The translations under genes and the position numbers were made by a program. From JAKVAV01 sp047632755 (GTDB lineage: Bacteria > Bacteroidota > Bacteroidia > Flavobacteriales_D > Cryomorphaceae): a stretch of 64,000 bases of DNA. The notes beneath the pieces are model-generated. The model was not told the DNA's origin. It saw only the letters and a list, made by a program, of their open reading frames with translations, and did not search any database. Below, piece after piece: positions 33,496 to 42,533 of this stretch; positions within the stretch are counted from its first letter, which is position 1, and every line of letters begins with the position of its first letter. The DNA lies in NCBI GenBank assembly GCA_047632755.1, contig JBLIDT010000007.1, forward strand, positions 1 through 64,000, read 5' to 3'.

Positions 33496-34715
33496 CCTTT
33501 TCTCCTTCTCCTAATCTCTTTCTTAATCAGATTGAGCTCTCTACTCGTCTGCCCTTGAACGGACGTGTTCTCTTCCGCGCGACGGATGAGGTAAGGCATT
33601 ACTTCTTTAACAGGTCCGTATGGGACGTATTTGGCGACGTTAAAACTTGCCTTACTTAAATTGAAGCTGATGTGATCGCTCATCCCAAAAAGCTGAGCAA
33701 AGAAGATCCGCTCGTCTTGATGATCAATGCCAAGCTCATTCATTTTATCGGCTAGCATCAGTGAGCTTTCCTCGTTGTGCGTGCCCGAACAGAAATAAAC
33801 ATTCGTTAAGTGCATTAGACAAAAATCTACCGCCGCATTAAAATCGGTATCCGTTGATGCTTTGTTTGGCTGAATGGGGGAGGCGTACCCTTTGTCTTCA
33901 GCTCTGTCGCGCTCTTTTTCCATATAGGCACCTCTCACGAGCTTTACTCCATAATAGAATCCTTCGCGCTCAGCACTTTTTTGCCCTTCCGCTAAATGGG
34001 CCAACCGATCGTGCCGATACATTTGCAGCGTATTGTAAACGATGGCTCTTTCCTTGTTGTATTTGCCCATCATCTCCATGGCCAAATCGTCGATAGCTTG
34101 CTGAATCCAAGACTCTTCCGCGTCCATAAAAACAGGAGTATTTGCTTCAGCGGCTCGCTTACAAAGCGCATCAACTCGGCTCTTTAGCCTTGTAAAAGCT
34201 TCTGTTTCTTTTTCAGATAATTGCTTTCGGGCTGATACTTTTTCGAGCAGTTTATTTCGGCATAGCCCACTTACCTTAAATACGCAAAACGGGATATGTG
34301 GATTGTCATGTGCTGTCTCTACCGTGCGCAAGATTTCCTGGAAACCTGATTCGAATTCTTCTTCCGTTTCTTTTCCTTCTACCGAGTAGTCCAAGATGGT
34401 GCCTATGTTGTAGATGTCGAGTATTTTTGTCGTTCCAGCGCATTCTTCGATCGTCTCGCCTCCGCAAAACTGATGGAAGATGGTCTTCTTAATTATTCCC
34501 TTGACGGGGAGTTGAAGCTTCATTGCCCAAAGCGAAGAAAATTTCCCCATCACCATCAGGCCCTTGCTAGCGACGAGCTTGAATAAGACATAGGCTTTTT
34601 TTAAATCGTTATCTGATTTGCTCGCAAAAGCGACTTGTGTGTCGTTAAACGATAATTTTTCAGATTGAGGCGGGAACTCAGTTTTCGGGACAGTTGTTTT
34701 TTTAGTCGTATCCAT
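33492..34715 (-). CDS. Proline dehydrogenase
   Basis: ProDH oxidises proline to pyrroline-5-carboxylate with FAD and passes electrons to the quinone pool. The 407-residue protein has the TIM-barrel motifs PVFMDAEESWIQQAIDDLA, YNTLQMYRHDRLAHL, YGVKLVRGAYMEKERDRA and, near the C-terminus, FAQLFGMSDHISFNL and YVPYGPVKEVMPYLIRRAEEN with the substrate-binding RRxxEN. I start it at ATG 34715 rather than the TTG at 34721. It is monofunctional: no aldehyde dehydrogenase part. It is divergent from aroB with 42 nt between starts. Confidence 0.92.
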   Translation of the reverse strand: MDTTKKTTVPKTEFPPQSEKLSFNDTQVAFASKSDNDLKKAYVLFKLVASKGLMVMGKFSSLWAMKLQLPVKGIIKKTIFHQFCGGETIEECAGTTKILDIYNIGTILDYSVEGKETEEEFESGFQEILRTVETAHDNPHIPFCVFKVSGLCRNKLLEKVSARKQLSEKETEAFTRLKSRVDALCKRAAEANTPVFMDAEESWIQQAIDDLAMEMMGKYNKERAIVYNTLQMYRHDRLAHLAEGQKSAEREGFYYGVKLVRGAYMEKERDRAEDKGYASPIQPNKASTDTDFNAAVDFCLMHLTNVYFCSGTHNEESSLMLADKMNELGIDHQDERIFFAQLFGMSDHISFNLSKASFNVAKYVPYGPVKEVMPYLIRRAEENTSVQGQTSRELNLIKKEIRRRRKG

Positions 34716-34731
34716 TTTCAAAAAGCAATCC

Positions 34732-34746
34732 TATCTTCGCCCGAAG
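34732..34746 (+). promoter_or_regulatory. -7 box and short dyad at the aroB start
   Basis: TATCTTCG (34732-34739) lies 18 nt before the aroB ATG. CTTCG (34735-34739), CC, CGAAG (34742-34746) is an exact short dyad across the box and the predicted transcription start. No -33 box is clear. Confidence 0.4.
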
Positions 34747-34757
34747 CTTTAATCCTC

Positions 34758-35852
34758 ATGTCGAAAGTAGAAATCAAACGTATTAAAACGGACGGCCACG
34801 AAGTGGTTTTTGGCCGACATTGTCTCGCCGAGATGGCAGAACTGTTGTCAGGCGAATCGTACCGAGGAGTGAAGATATTCATTTTGGCAGACGAAAATAC
34901 GCTAAGTAATTGCTTGCCTGCAATGATTTCGAAAGTTCCTCGACTCGAAGGAGCCGAAGTAATTGAAATCGAGTCTGGTGAAGAGAGCAAGTCATTCGAA
35001 GTTGTTTCTCGTATCTGGGAAGTTTTGACCGAATTGGGTGCTGATCGAAGCAGTATTATGGTCAATCTAGGCGGTGGAGTGATCACAGATTTGGGTGGTT
35101 TTATCGCAGGGACTTTCAAAAGAGGTATTCGTTTTATAAATATTCCCACTTCCCTTTTGGCCATGGTCGACGCTTCAATTGGGGGCAAGACGGGAATCAA
35201 TCATTCTGGCCTAAAGAACGAAGTTGGACTTTTTAACAATCCTCAAGGAGTTTATGTTGATCCTTCCTTCTTGGAAACCTTGCCCAAAGCGCATGTCTTA
35301 AGTGGGTTCGCTGAGATGGTGAAACACGCGCTCATTTTTTCGCCAGGTTACTGGAAAGAATTGCAAGAAGTGAGCTTGCTTGATTTGCCTTCTTTGGACA
35401 ATGGAATCTACAGATCTATTGAGATCAAAAATCAGATAGCGAGCAGCGATCCTTACGAAACAGGACGACGAAAGATCTTAAACTTCGGCCATACGATTGG
35501 TCACGCATTGGAGGCTTATTCGCACGAGAGTGATGTCAAAATTTTACTTCACGGAGAGGCGATTGCCATCGGAATGGTCTGCGAAGCTTTCATCTCAAGA
35601 AAGATCGATGGTCTGCCTGAAAAGCAATTGGAAGAAATAAGTTCTTTTATTTTCAGTCTATTTCCCAAGGTGGGTTTGGATTCGTTTACTTACCATCGTC
35701 TCATAGAACTAATGCGTCACGACAAGAAAAACCGCGATGAACGGATGAACTTTACGCTCTTACCCGAAATTGGTGACGCTGTTTTCGATCGAGATACCCA
35801 AGCCGATACCGTGATAGACTCTTTAAATTATTACCAAAGATGGGTGGGTTGA
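34758..35852 (+). CDS. aroB: 3-dehydroquinate synthase
   Basis: AroB converts DAHP to 3-dehydroquinate, step two of the shikimate pathway, using NAD+ and a divalent metal. The 364-residue protein starts at MSKVEIKRIK and has NLGGGVITDLGGFIAGTFKRG, INIPTSLLAMVDASIGGKTGIN and NFGHTIGHALEA, covering the nucleotide, phosphate and metal sites. Codons upstream to 34665 belong to the promoter region. It is followed by aroA after 1 nt, so the two shikimate genes form one unit. Confidence 0.97.
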   Translation: MSKVEIKRIKTDGHEVVFGRHCLAEMAELLSGESYRGVKIFILADENTLSNCLPAMISKVPRLEGAEVIEIESGEESKSFEVVSRIWEVLTELGADRSSIMVNLGGGVITDLGGFIAGTFKRGIRFINIPTSLLAMVDASIGGKTGINHSGLKNEVGLFNNPQGVYVDPSFLETLPKAHVLSGFAEMVKHALIFSPGYWKELQEVSLLDLPSLDNGIYRSIEIKNQIASSDPYETGRRKILNFGHTIGHALEAYSHESDVKILLHGEAIAIGMVCEAFISRKIDGLPEKQLEEISSFIFSLFPKVGLDSFTYHRLIELMRHDKKNRDERMNFTLLPEIGDAVFDRDTQADTVIDSLNYYQRWVG

Positions 35853-35853
35853 A

Positions 35854-37068
35854 ATGATCAGATTAGAGAAAATTTCCACACCTGATTCCATTGTTGAAAT
35901 AGAATTACCTGCTTCAAAAAGCATTAGCAATCGGGCGCTCATCATTCAGTATTTAGCTGATTCAGAAATTAAAATTGACAACCTTTCCAAAGCGGATGAC
36001 ACCGTTCACCTCCATGGTGCACTGCAGAAAGGTGGCGATGAATTATGGATGGGAGATGCAGGGACAGCCTCTCGATTCTCTATTGCCTATGCGGCTGTAA
36101 AAGAGGGGGGACGCATTATCAGAGGAAGCGAGCGCCTAAGCGAGCGCCCAATGAAACCGCTCATCGATGCGTTGCGGAGTTTAGGAGCAGATATTGTCTG
36201 CCTTGAAAAAGAAGGATACTTGCCTCTCCAAATAACTGGTCAAAGTTTAGTTGGAGGCGAAGTTGAAATAGAAGCCAGCGTTAGCAGTCAGTTTATTTCA
36301 GCATTGATGCTGATAGGCCCCCAATTGACAAAAGGCCTAGCCATAAAATTCTTGGGGAAACCGACCTCGCTGCCATACCTCACCATCACCAAGGAGATTA
36401 TGAAAACCTGTGGTGCCAAGGTTCAAATAGGAGAAGATTTCATTGCAGTTGAGCCAAAGAAGTACATGGAATCCATCGTACAGGTAGAGCCCGACTGGTC
36501 CGCTGCTTCGTATTTCTTTTCGGCGGTAGCGCTGAATCCCGACTTGAGCGTTTTACTCAAAGGACTTACTTCTGAAGCTATTCAAGGCGATGCCAGTTTG
36601 GTAGAGCTCTATGGGCCTCTGGGAGTAGAATCAGTTTTTAATGACAAAGGACTTCTGCTTCAGCATTCTGGAAAAGTAGCTCCTCAGTCTAGAATTGATT
36701 TGGTGAATAACCCTGATCTGGCACAAACCATCGCAGCGACTTATGCTGGGCTAAACAAGGAGGTGGAACTAACAGGATTGCACACCCTCAAAGTGAAGGA
36801 AACCGACCGCTTGAGCGCTATGGTAAGCGAGCTGAAAAGAATGGGCGTGGAGGCAGAAGCCACTGATGACTGTCTGTTTGTTAAATCGGGAAATCAATTG
36901 CTGCCAAATCAGATTATTTCCACTTACGGTGACCATAGAATGGCCATGTCTTTCGCGCCACTGGTTTTTAAAACCAATTTGAGTTTGGAAAATCCAGCCG
37001 TAGTAGGGAAGTCCTTTCCAGATTTTTTTAAAGAGTTTTCGAAACTGGGTGTTAGAACATATGCCTGA
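35854..37068 (+). CDS. aroA: 3-phosphoshikimate 1-carboxyvinyltransferase (EPSP synthase)
   Basis: AroA joins PEP and shikimate 3-phosphate. The 404-residue enzyme has LPASKSISNRALI (18-30), GDAGTASRFS, ERLSERPMKPL, KETDRLSAM and GDHRMAMSFAPL, marking substrate and PEP sites. The second PEP motif is GDAGTASRF rather than the NAGTAMR of class I enzymes, a Bacteroidota variant. Slightly shorter than the E. coli enzyme (427). Its 3' end overlaps the opposing HHH-barrel gene by 17 nt. Confidence 0.96.
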   Translation: MIRLEKISTPDSIVEIELPASKSISNRALIIQYLADSEIKIDNLSKADDTVHLHGALQKGGDELWMGDAGTASRFSIAYAAVKEGGRIIRGSERLSERPMKPLIDALRSLGADIVCLEKEGYLPLQITGQSLVGGEVEIEASVSSQFISALMLIGPQLTKGLAIKFLGKPTSLPYLTITKEIMKTCGAKVQIGEDFIAVEPKKYMESIVQVEPDWSAASYFFSAVALNPDLSVLLKGLTSEAIQGDASLVELYGPLGVESVFNDKGLLLQHSGKVAPQSRIDLVNNPDLAQTIAATYAGLNKEVELTGLHTLKVKETDRLSAMVSELKRMGVEAEATDDCLFVKSGNQLLPNQIISTYGDHRMAMSFAPLVFKTNLSLENPAVVGKSFPDFFKEFSKLGVRTYA

Positions 37069-39157
37069 TCTGAAACTTCATTTCAGTTCGTGTATTTCCA
37101 TCGATTTCCTCGAGGCCTGATCCTACCACTTGCCTGTCGGTGAAATAGGTTTGAGCCACTCGAAGCCATATATCAGTGTTTCGACCTAGATCATACTTGA
37201 TCAAAATGTATGCTCTTGTTCCTCTTCCTCCATAAGCGGGAATAGAAAAGAAATAAAGCACGTCATTTTCGTAAGCGTAAATTCGCGAGTCAAAATTGTC
37301 GGTATCGAACAAAGCGTATCTCGCAGCGATGCGGAGCGGAACTTTTTTCACATCCCAAATCACATCCTGATAAGCCATAAAACCTCTCGAAATCGGTTCG
37401 TCTCCTCGGCCAAATTCGGTGAGCTCTATTCTCGATCGCAGTCTGATTTGCTTCGTTGCGCTGTGACTGAAGTTGAGCCTCAAGTTTTTTCGAGGATTGT
37501 CAACTAAAAAGTCCGCGCCATCGACCTCTTCTCGCGTATTTGTTTGGCGCAATCGGTCTCGGTATCTGAGGTAAATGTTCGTTCTTCCCGAAGCTTGGTA
37601 TTCCAATTGTCCGAAGAAGTCGTATCCGCTTGATGGTGCATCTGTTTGAAAACGGAGCCACGGAAATTTGAACTGGTCGATGTAGGCATTAATTTTCCAG
37701 CGTTTGAATGGTCGAAATTCTACCCCCATATAAATTCCACTCTCGTTTTCGACGAGTGTTCCTTCACCAAACCCTACAGATGCCACTCCCTGAAAGTCGC
37801 TTTCATAGTGTCGCTGCGTGATGTTTACGAGTAGGCGAGAATTCATCTCAATGTTTACCCCATTCATTGTCGCAAACCCACCGCTTGCACTTCTAGCTGT
37901 TTCACCAAAGAATCGGAAATTGGCTAACCTGAGAAAATAGTCTGCACCAACGGTGGTATTTTCAGTTCCATTGAATCGAAACTGACTATAGAAATCAGTA
38001 TTTCTTTTGACCGCCCCTTCCAGCTGCATATGAGCAGCCGTTATTCCCAGCTGAAAATTGGTTGTGTGGTATTGCAAATTTCCGCCGTAATGCTCTTGAA
38101 AAATGGCGTTTTTATCTGCCACATCGTTAACCGTACGGTGAAATCCCGTTTCCTGAAAACTAGTAATGAGTACTTCTGGTTCCGAAAAGTCGAGGGAGTC
38201 GTTCGGTTCAAAATCCGTTAGGTTTCCATCAATGAGCTTGCCCGAGTAGAATGCCGTAAAGTCAAATTTCCCTTGGTTTAAAGTTACTGCGCCTCCTCGC
38301 AAAAAGAGGTTCTCATTGATAGAAGTATAAGGAGTTATCCCCCTTCCGTCTTGAGCTGTGCTTACTGAAAACGAACTTTTTCGATTAAAACCCAAGCCTG
38401 ACCAAAACGTAAGTCCTTGACCGAATTGTGCCTGAAAATCTCCAATGGCCAGTTGTTTGACCATCCCAAAATCTTTGAGGTAAACATGACCTGAGTAAAA
38501 GTCAAAACCATTGGGTTGACTTCCTCGAAAAAACTCCTCTCCATTGTCTTTCTCTGCGGTCATCCCAAAGCTGATTCGGTCGCCGTATCGGTATCGATAC
38601 CTCGCGAAGAGTTTATCAGGTGAACCCAGATATCTAGAATTGGGGCTTTCCGCCAAATCATCTTCGTTAATTGGCGAGTAGCCTGACTGGTCTTCGAGTA
38701 TCCGCTGCCACCTTACTACAACTTCGTGCTTCCCGTAATCCCGTAATCTTTGAAGAGTGATTTTTTCTCTGGTTTCGTCCAAAGCTACTCTCACAAAGGG
38801 CAAAATGAGTTCTGCCGTGGCCTGATCCCATCCATCTATAAAGGCAAGTTCGTAAAGGGAGAAAAGTTGGCCGTATTCTTTTAGGTAATCTAAGAAATTT
38901 AAGATTTGGCCATTGGTCAATAGTCCCAGCCCGTAGAGATCATCAACCGATGCGGTATTTAGATTCAAGGGGAAGTATAAGTAAACGGCCAACTGCTCAA
39001 ACAGCGTCGTATAATCGAGGTTTTCATCCTCGGCGGCTTCAGCTATTTGTTCTATTCTTTGCTCAATGATATTACCCCGATCGACGTTTTGATTGGTTTG
39101 CGCCCAGGATTTTAGAAGGCAGAATACCAAGAGGATTATGAGGACGGAATGCCTCAT
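37052..39157 (-). CDS. Exported protein with ComEA-like helix-hairpin-helix and a predicted outer-membrane barrel
   Basis: The 701-residue protein has a signal peptide (about 1-19, ending LLKSWAQ), a helix-hairpin-helix region of about 60 residues (LNLNTASVDDLYGLGLLTNG ... YELAFIDGWDQATAELILPFV, about 58-120) and then about 550 residues of alternating polar/hydrophobic strands (FARYRYRYGDRISFGMTAE, FRPFKRWKINAYIDQFKF, RTEMKFQIRHMF at the end) that read like an outer-membrane beta-barrel ending in Phe. The HHH part is of the type in ComEA, the periplasmic DNA receptor of natural transformation. Its start overlaps the PorV/PorQ-like gene by 4 nt. Function not established. Confidence 0.75.
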   Translation of the reverse strand: MRHSVLIILLVFCLLKSWAQTNQNVDRGNIIEQRIEQIAEAAEDENLDYTTLFEQLAVYLYFPLNLNTASVDDLYGLGLLTNGQILNFLDYLKEYGQLFSLYELAFIDGWDQATAELILPFVRVALDETREKITLQRLRDYGKHEVVVRWQRILEDQSGYSPINEDDLAESPNSRYLGSPDKLFARYRYRYGDRISFGMTAEKDNGEEFFRGSQPNGFDFYSGHVYLKDFGMVKQLAIGDFQAQFGQGLTFWSGLGFNRKSSFSVSTAQDGRGITPYTSINENLFLRGGAVTLNQGKFDFTAFYSGKLIDGNLTDFEPNDSLDFSEPEVLITSFQETGFHRTVNDVADKNAIFQEHYGGNLQYHTTNFQLGITAAHMQLEGAVKRNTDFYSQFRFNGTENTTVGADYFLRLANFRFFGETARSASGGFATMNGVNIEMNSRLLVNITQRHYESDFQGVASVGFGEGTLVENESGIYMGVEFRPFKRWKINAYIDQFKFPWLRFQTDAPSSGYDFFGQLEYQASGRTNIYLRYRDRLRQTNTREEVDGADFLVDNPRKNLRLNFSHSATKQIRLRSRIELTEFGRGDEPISRGFMAYQDVIWDVKKVPLRIAARYALFDTDNFDSRIYAYENDVLYFFSIPAYGGRGTRAYILIKYDLGRNTDIWLRVAQTYFTDRQVVGSGLEEIDGNTRTEMKFQIRHMF

Positions 39158-39987
39158 TTTTTACCGGGGTTGTATGTGAGCGAAACCTGAGGCGAATACC
39201 CGAGTACGCTGCTGTAGCTTGAAGCCAAATCAAATTGAAAGCTTTCAAATCTCAAGCCCAAACCAAAACTGAAGAGACTTGGTTCGCTGGACGCTCCTAA
39301 ACGGAGATAGAGAATGTCGACGGGTTGGTACTCGATTCCGCCTCTGAACAAGGCATTTTGGTCAATGTCTTTTTCTACTTCACCTGCCAAGAGAACTTCA
39401 TCGCTGATTTGGTAGCCAACTCCGAGTCGAATTAAAGTCGGAATTTTTTCGTCGGGAATAGCGCTTTCGCCGTTGTCAATGAGAGTCGTTCGAGTTGGGT
39501 TGAAAAGATGCGCCGCTATGGTCACTCTTTCCGATACTTCCATTCGCACTCCGACTTCGGCTGTCAGCGCACCTGCGTTGCCGTAGTCATCTGCTGCTAT
39601 TCGAGTCGTGTGGTAGTTTAGCTGAACGCCAATAGAAAAGCGCTCTGCGAGTTTCATTCCGTAAGCAAGACCAAGCTTTCCTTCGTTGTAAACACCGTAG
39701 CCAAAGTTGCTGTAGTTTAGTCCAATGGCACCCTTTCCCAAAGGTGTCGCTGCGGCAAATCCTGCGAACGCCATCCCATCTACCAAGAACCGACTTTCGT
39801 AAAATGCTCCCGCAGTGAAACTCTCCACATAACCCAAGCCAGCTTGATTGTGAAAGCTGCTCCAAATGTCGGTGAAAGTCAAAGCTGTATTGGCCATGCC
39901 CGCTGGTCGGGCACCTATAGGATCATTTCCATTCTGGCCCCACAAGAGTAGGGGTAGGAAAGTGGCTATGAGAAGTGATTTTTTCAA
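39154..39987 (-). CDS. PorV/PorQ-like outer-membrane beta-barrel protein
   Basis: The 277-residue protein has a signal peptide (1-17, LLLWGQ) followed by ARPAGMANTALTFTDIWSSFHNQAGLG, the start typical of PorV/PorQ and OmpP1/FadL-like barrels, then amphipathic strands to SPQVSLTYNPGKK. PorV and PorQ are outer-membrane partners of the type IX machinery, but this family also has members of other roles. It is co-transcribed with the HHH-barrel gene (4-nt overlap) and follows the small membrane gene at 40076-40324, so the three may act together. Confidence 0.75.
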   Translation of the reverse strand: MKKSLLIATFLPLLLWGQNGNDPIGARPAGMANTALTFTDIWSSFHNQAGLGYVESFTAGAFYESRFLVDGMAFAGFAAATPLGKGAIGLNYSNFGYGVYNEGKLGLAYGMKLAERFSIGVQLNYHTTRIAADDYGNAGALTAEVGVRMEVSERVTIAAHLFNPTRTTLIDNGESAIPDEKIPTLIRLGVGYQISDEVLLAGEVEKDIDQNALFRGGIEYQPVDILYLRLGASSEPSLFSFGLGLRFESFQFDLASSYSSVLGYSPQVSLTYNPGKK

Positions 39988-40075
39988 ACGATTGGAATCG
40001 TTGCTAAAATACGAATCTCATTCGATGGAACGTGTTGTGGGGAGATTAATTCGAATGGCTCAAAACTGATTCGAG

Positions 40076-40324
40076 TTATCGGGCTGTTTGGGACAATCGC
40101 ACCAAAACAAAAAGAGAATAGACCAGAAATAGCCAAGTACTTGAATGTATAATAAGGTCAAACCATTCCATGACCTGTATTCCTTCAGCCCCGCCGATGA
40201 GCCATTTCCATTTCCCAATGAGGTGCGGCTCAGGGAAAAATGGAGTCAAGCCGAGAGTTACCGATGCAACGAAGGCGATGATTATTCGGCTTCTTGCTCT
40301 TCTTATGATTTCCTTTTTCCCCAG
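40076..40324 (-). CDS. Short conserved-looking membrane protein with no standard start codon
   Basis: The minus-strand frame from 40351 to the TAA at 40076-40078 encodes a two-helix protein: SRIIIAFVASVTLGLTPFF, PEPHLIGKWKWLIGGAEG, IQVMEWFDLIIHSSTWLF, LVYSLFVLVRLSQTAR. The PEPH...GKxKW..GGAxGM...WFDL..H pattern is one I recall from short Bacteroidota membrane proteins with the same length. There is no in-frame ATG, GTG or TTG before the first helix; the candidates are CTG at 40324 (82 residues) or ATC/ATA at 40309/40306 just after an AGGAA. It precedes the PorV/PorQ-like gene by 88 nt on the same strand. Either it uses a rare start or the start was lost. Opposite-strand frames here are shadows. 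Confidence 0.6.
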   Translation of the reverse strand: MGKKEIIRRARSRIIIAFVASVTLGLTPFFPEPHLIGKWKWLIGGAEGIQVMEWFDLIIHSSTWLFLVYSLFVLVRLSQTAR

Positions 40325-40427
40325 AGGCTTGCATTTAGCAAAGGGAAAGGCTTAGAGTTTGTCGATCTGTCAATTAGGTCACTTAATTCCGCTCATAATT
40401 GCATTATGTAGCGAAGCTTCAGAGAGC

Positions 40428-40461
40428 TTTGTGCGATAAGTGTATTGTTGCCCTATATTTG
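40428..40461 (+). promoter_or_regulatory. Bacteroidota-type promoter of the PfkB-kinase/mutarotase genes
   Basis: TTTG at 40428-40431 and TATATTTG at 40454-40461 are 22 nt apart; the ATG follows 18 nt later at 40480. It is one of the clearest promoters in the window and also fixes the start of the kinase. Confidence 0.55.
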
Positions 40462-40479
40462 AAGTTCAGAAAATGGAAC

Positions 40480-41463
40480 ATGTCGAAGTATAATGTAGCG
40501 GTGCTTGGCCCTATTCCAAGGGATCATATTACCACTCACCACGGAGAAGTAATTGAGAAGTATGGGTGTGCAATGCACACAGCCATAGGTTTATCGAAGC
40601 TACTAGAGGGTAGAGGGCAAGTCCACTTGGTCTCTCACGTGAGAAAGCAAGATATTGAGGAGATCAAGGCAATCCTCGCCGATTTCCCCAATATCAATAC
40701 GGAGTTTATCCGATGCGAAGCTGACCAAGGTGACGTGATTCGTCTTCGATTTGTGGATCAAAACAACCGAATAGAGAAGCAAACAGGGTTTATGAATCCC
40801 ATTGTTCCTCGCGATCTGGAGGGTTTGATGCATTGCAATGCATTTGTTTGTGTGCCGATTTCAGATTATGAAGTTCCGTTGCATACCTTGCAGCATATTA
40901 AAGCAAACAGCACTGGAGTAGTAATTTTTGACGCACATGGACCTACGAACACCGTTACCACTCTGGGCGATAGAATATTAAAGTTTTGGATCGATCGAGA
41001 CGAGTGGCTTCCATACATCGACGTGCTAAAAATGAATCTAGAAGAATCGAATTGTTGCTGGTTTGACAAGGAGATTGATGAAACGAAATTGAAGCCTTTT
41101 GACGAAAATGACATTAGTCACTTACCTGCTTTTGCAGCGCATGCAATTGGGAATGGTTTGAAATCGCTAATTGTTACTCTTGACTCGAATGGAAGCGCCG
41201 TTTTCTACGAAGATAAAGACGACGTTCATCAGCAATTGGTCAAAGCCATTAGAGTAGAGCATGTAGTCGATACCACGGGTTGCGGAGATTCTTTCGCGGG
41301 TGGTTTGGGATTTGGGTTATTAGATCGAAAGGATGATTATGTAAGAGCGGTTAAATTTGCCAATGCTCTCGGAGCCCAACGCACTCAAGGACGCACATTC
41401 GCGGTGTTCAAATCATTAGAAGAAACAGAGGAGCAGATTATCCAAGAATACGGAACACTCTAG
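40480..41463 (+). CDS. PfkB-family sugar kinase
   Basis: The 327-residue protein starts at MSKYNVAVLGPIPRD, after the promoter at 40428-40461. It has the ribokinase/PfkB fold with the C-terminal signature DTTGCGDSFAGG (about 287-298) carrying the catalytic Asp and anion hole, and LKMNLEESN in mid-protein. The N-terminal substrate lid is GPIPRDHIT rather than the usual GxxxxD of fructokinases. It phosphorylates a sugar or nucleoside of unknown identity. The aldose epimerase 32 nt downstream suggests a hexose. Confidence 0.85.
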   Translation: MSKYNVAVLGPIPRDHITTHHGEVIEKYGCAMHTAIGLSKLLEGRGQVHLVSHVRKQDIEEIKAILADFPNINTEFIRCEADQGDVIRLRFVDQNNRIEKQTGFMNPIVPRDLEGLMHCNAFVCVPISDYEVPLHTLQHIKANSTGVVIFDAHGPTNTVTTLGDRILKFWIDRDEWLPYIDVLKMNLEESNCCWFDKEIDETKLKPFDENDISHLPAFAAHAIGNGLKSLIVTLDSNGSAVFYEDKDDVHQQLVKAIRVEHVVDTTGCGDSFAGGLGFGLLDRKDDYVRAVKFANALGAQRTQGRTFAVFKSLEETEEQIIQEYGTL

Positions 41464-41495
41464 TTGAAACTCATTAAAATACAGGACAATCATAG

Positions 41496-42533
41496 ATGGA
41501 CAATCTGGAAGAAGTAAGTAGACCCGATGGAATTATTCGGCATACACTCAAGACTACAAATGGCCTTGAGTGTGAAGTTAGTAACTACGGTTGTAGAATC
41601 CTTCGACTACTCGTCCCCGATCGAGATGGAGAGTTTGAAGATATCGTGCTCGGTTTTGATTCAATAGATGAATATTTCCAAAAACCAGAGACCTTTTTCG
41701 GGAGTATAATAGGCAGAGTTGCCAACCGGATCAAGGGCGCGGCTTTCACCTTGAATGGCAAGGCGTATGAGCTGCCAGCCAATGATGGTGACAATCATAT
41801 TCATGGCGGCCCTGAAGGGTACCATTCCATAGTTTGGAATGTTCTTACAGCCAACGATTCTTTCATCTCATTTACCTACAACTCCAAAGATGGTGAGCAA
41901 GGTTATCCTGGAAACCTAAAACTTAAGGTAACCTATGGCCTCACGGATGATAATGGTTTGACTATTCAATACCACGCGACCACCGATAAAGCCACACCAA
42001 TCAATTTGACCAACCACTCTTATTTCAACTTGAGGGGAGCTGGAAACGAAAATATCAACGGGCATATTATCAAAATTAACGCCTCTAAGTACCTGCCTGT
42101 CGATTCGGAGCATATTCCAGTAAAAGAGCCGATAACAGTGAAGGATTCTGTTTTCGACTTGCGGAAACCAATAGCGATAGGAGACATTCTAGACCAAGAG
42201 AGCGATCAACTGAAAACAGGCGCTGGCTTTGACCATACCCTTATTCCAGACAAAAAGGGTCTTCGGATAATTGCGAATGTTTTGGAGCCAGACTCGGGAA
42301 GAACAATGGAAGTAATGACCGATGAGCCAGGCGTCCAGTTTTTTTGCGGAAAACCAATGGATAAACCCCTCACAGGGAAGGATGGAAAGATTTACGGTGA
42401 ACGTTCAGCTTTCTGTCTTGAAGCCCAGCATTTTCCAGATACTGTTAATCGATCTGGTTTTCCTTCAGTCATTCTAAAACCTGGACAGATCTTTAGATCT
42501 ACTTGTATCTACCGTTTTGGTGTTGATTTTTAA
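41496..42533 (+). CDS. galM: Aldose 1-epimerase (mutarotase)
   Basis: GalM interconverts alpha and beta anomers of hexoses such as galactose. The 345-residue protein has IGRVANRIKGAAFTLNGKAY, NDGDNHIHGG (catalytic-site His), NLTNHSYFNL (catalytic His) and the C-terminal CLEAQHFPD with the catalytic Glu. There is no signal peptide, so it is cytosolic. It follows the PfkB kinase by 32 nt and probably shares its transcript. Its TAA stop is part of a 4-nt overlap with the opposing purE stop. Confidence 0.93.
   Translation: MDNLEEVSRPDGIIRHTLKTTNGLECEVSNYGCRILRLLVPDRDGEFEDIVLGFDSIDEYFQKPETFFGSIIGRVANRIKGAAFTLNGKAYELPANDGDNHIHGGPEGYHSIVWNVLTANDSFISFTYNSKDGEQGYPGNLKLKVTYGLTDDNGLTIQYHATTDKATPINLTNHSYFNLRGAGNENINGHIIKINASKYLPVDSEHIPVKEPITVKDSVFDLRKPIAIGDILDQESDQLKTGAGFDHTLIPDKKGLRIIANVLEPDSGRTMEVMTDEPGVQFFCGKPMDKPLTGKDGKIYGERSAFCLEAQHFPDTVNRSGFPSVILKPGQIFRSTCIYRFGVDF

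Noticed and set aside
40145..40411. An 88-codon plus-strand frame opposite the hidden membrane gene
   Set aside because: The translation has no coherent pattern while the minus frame gives clear membrane helices and conserved-looking motifs.
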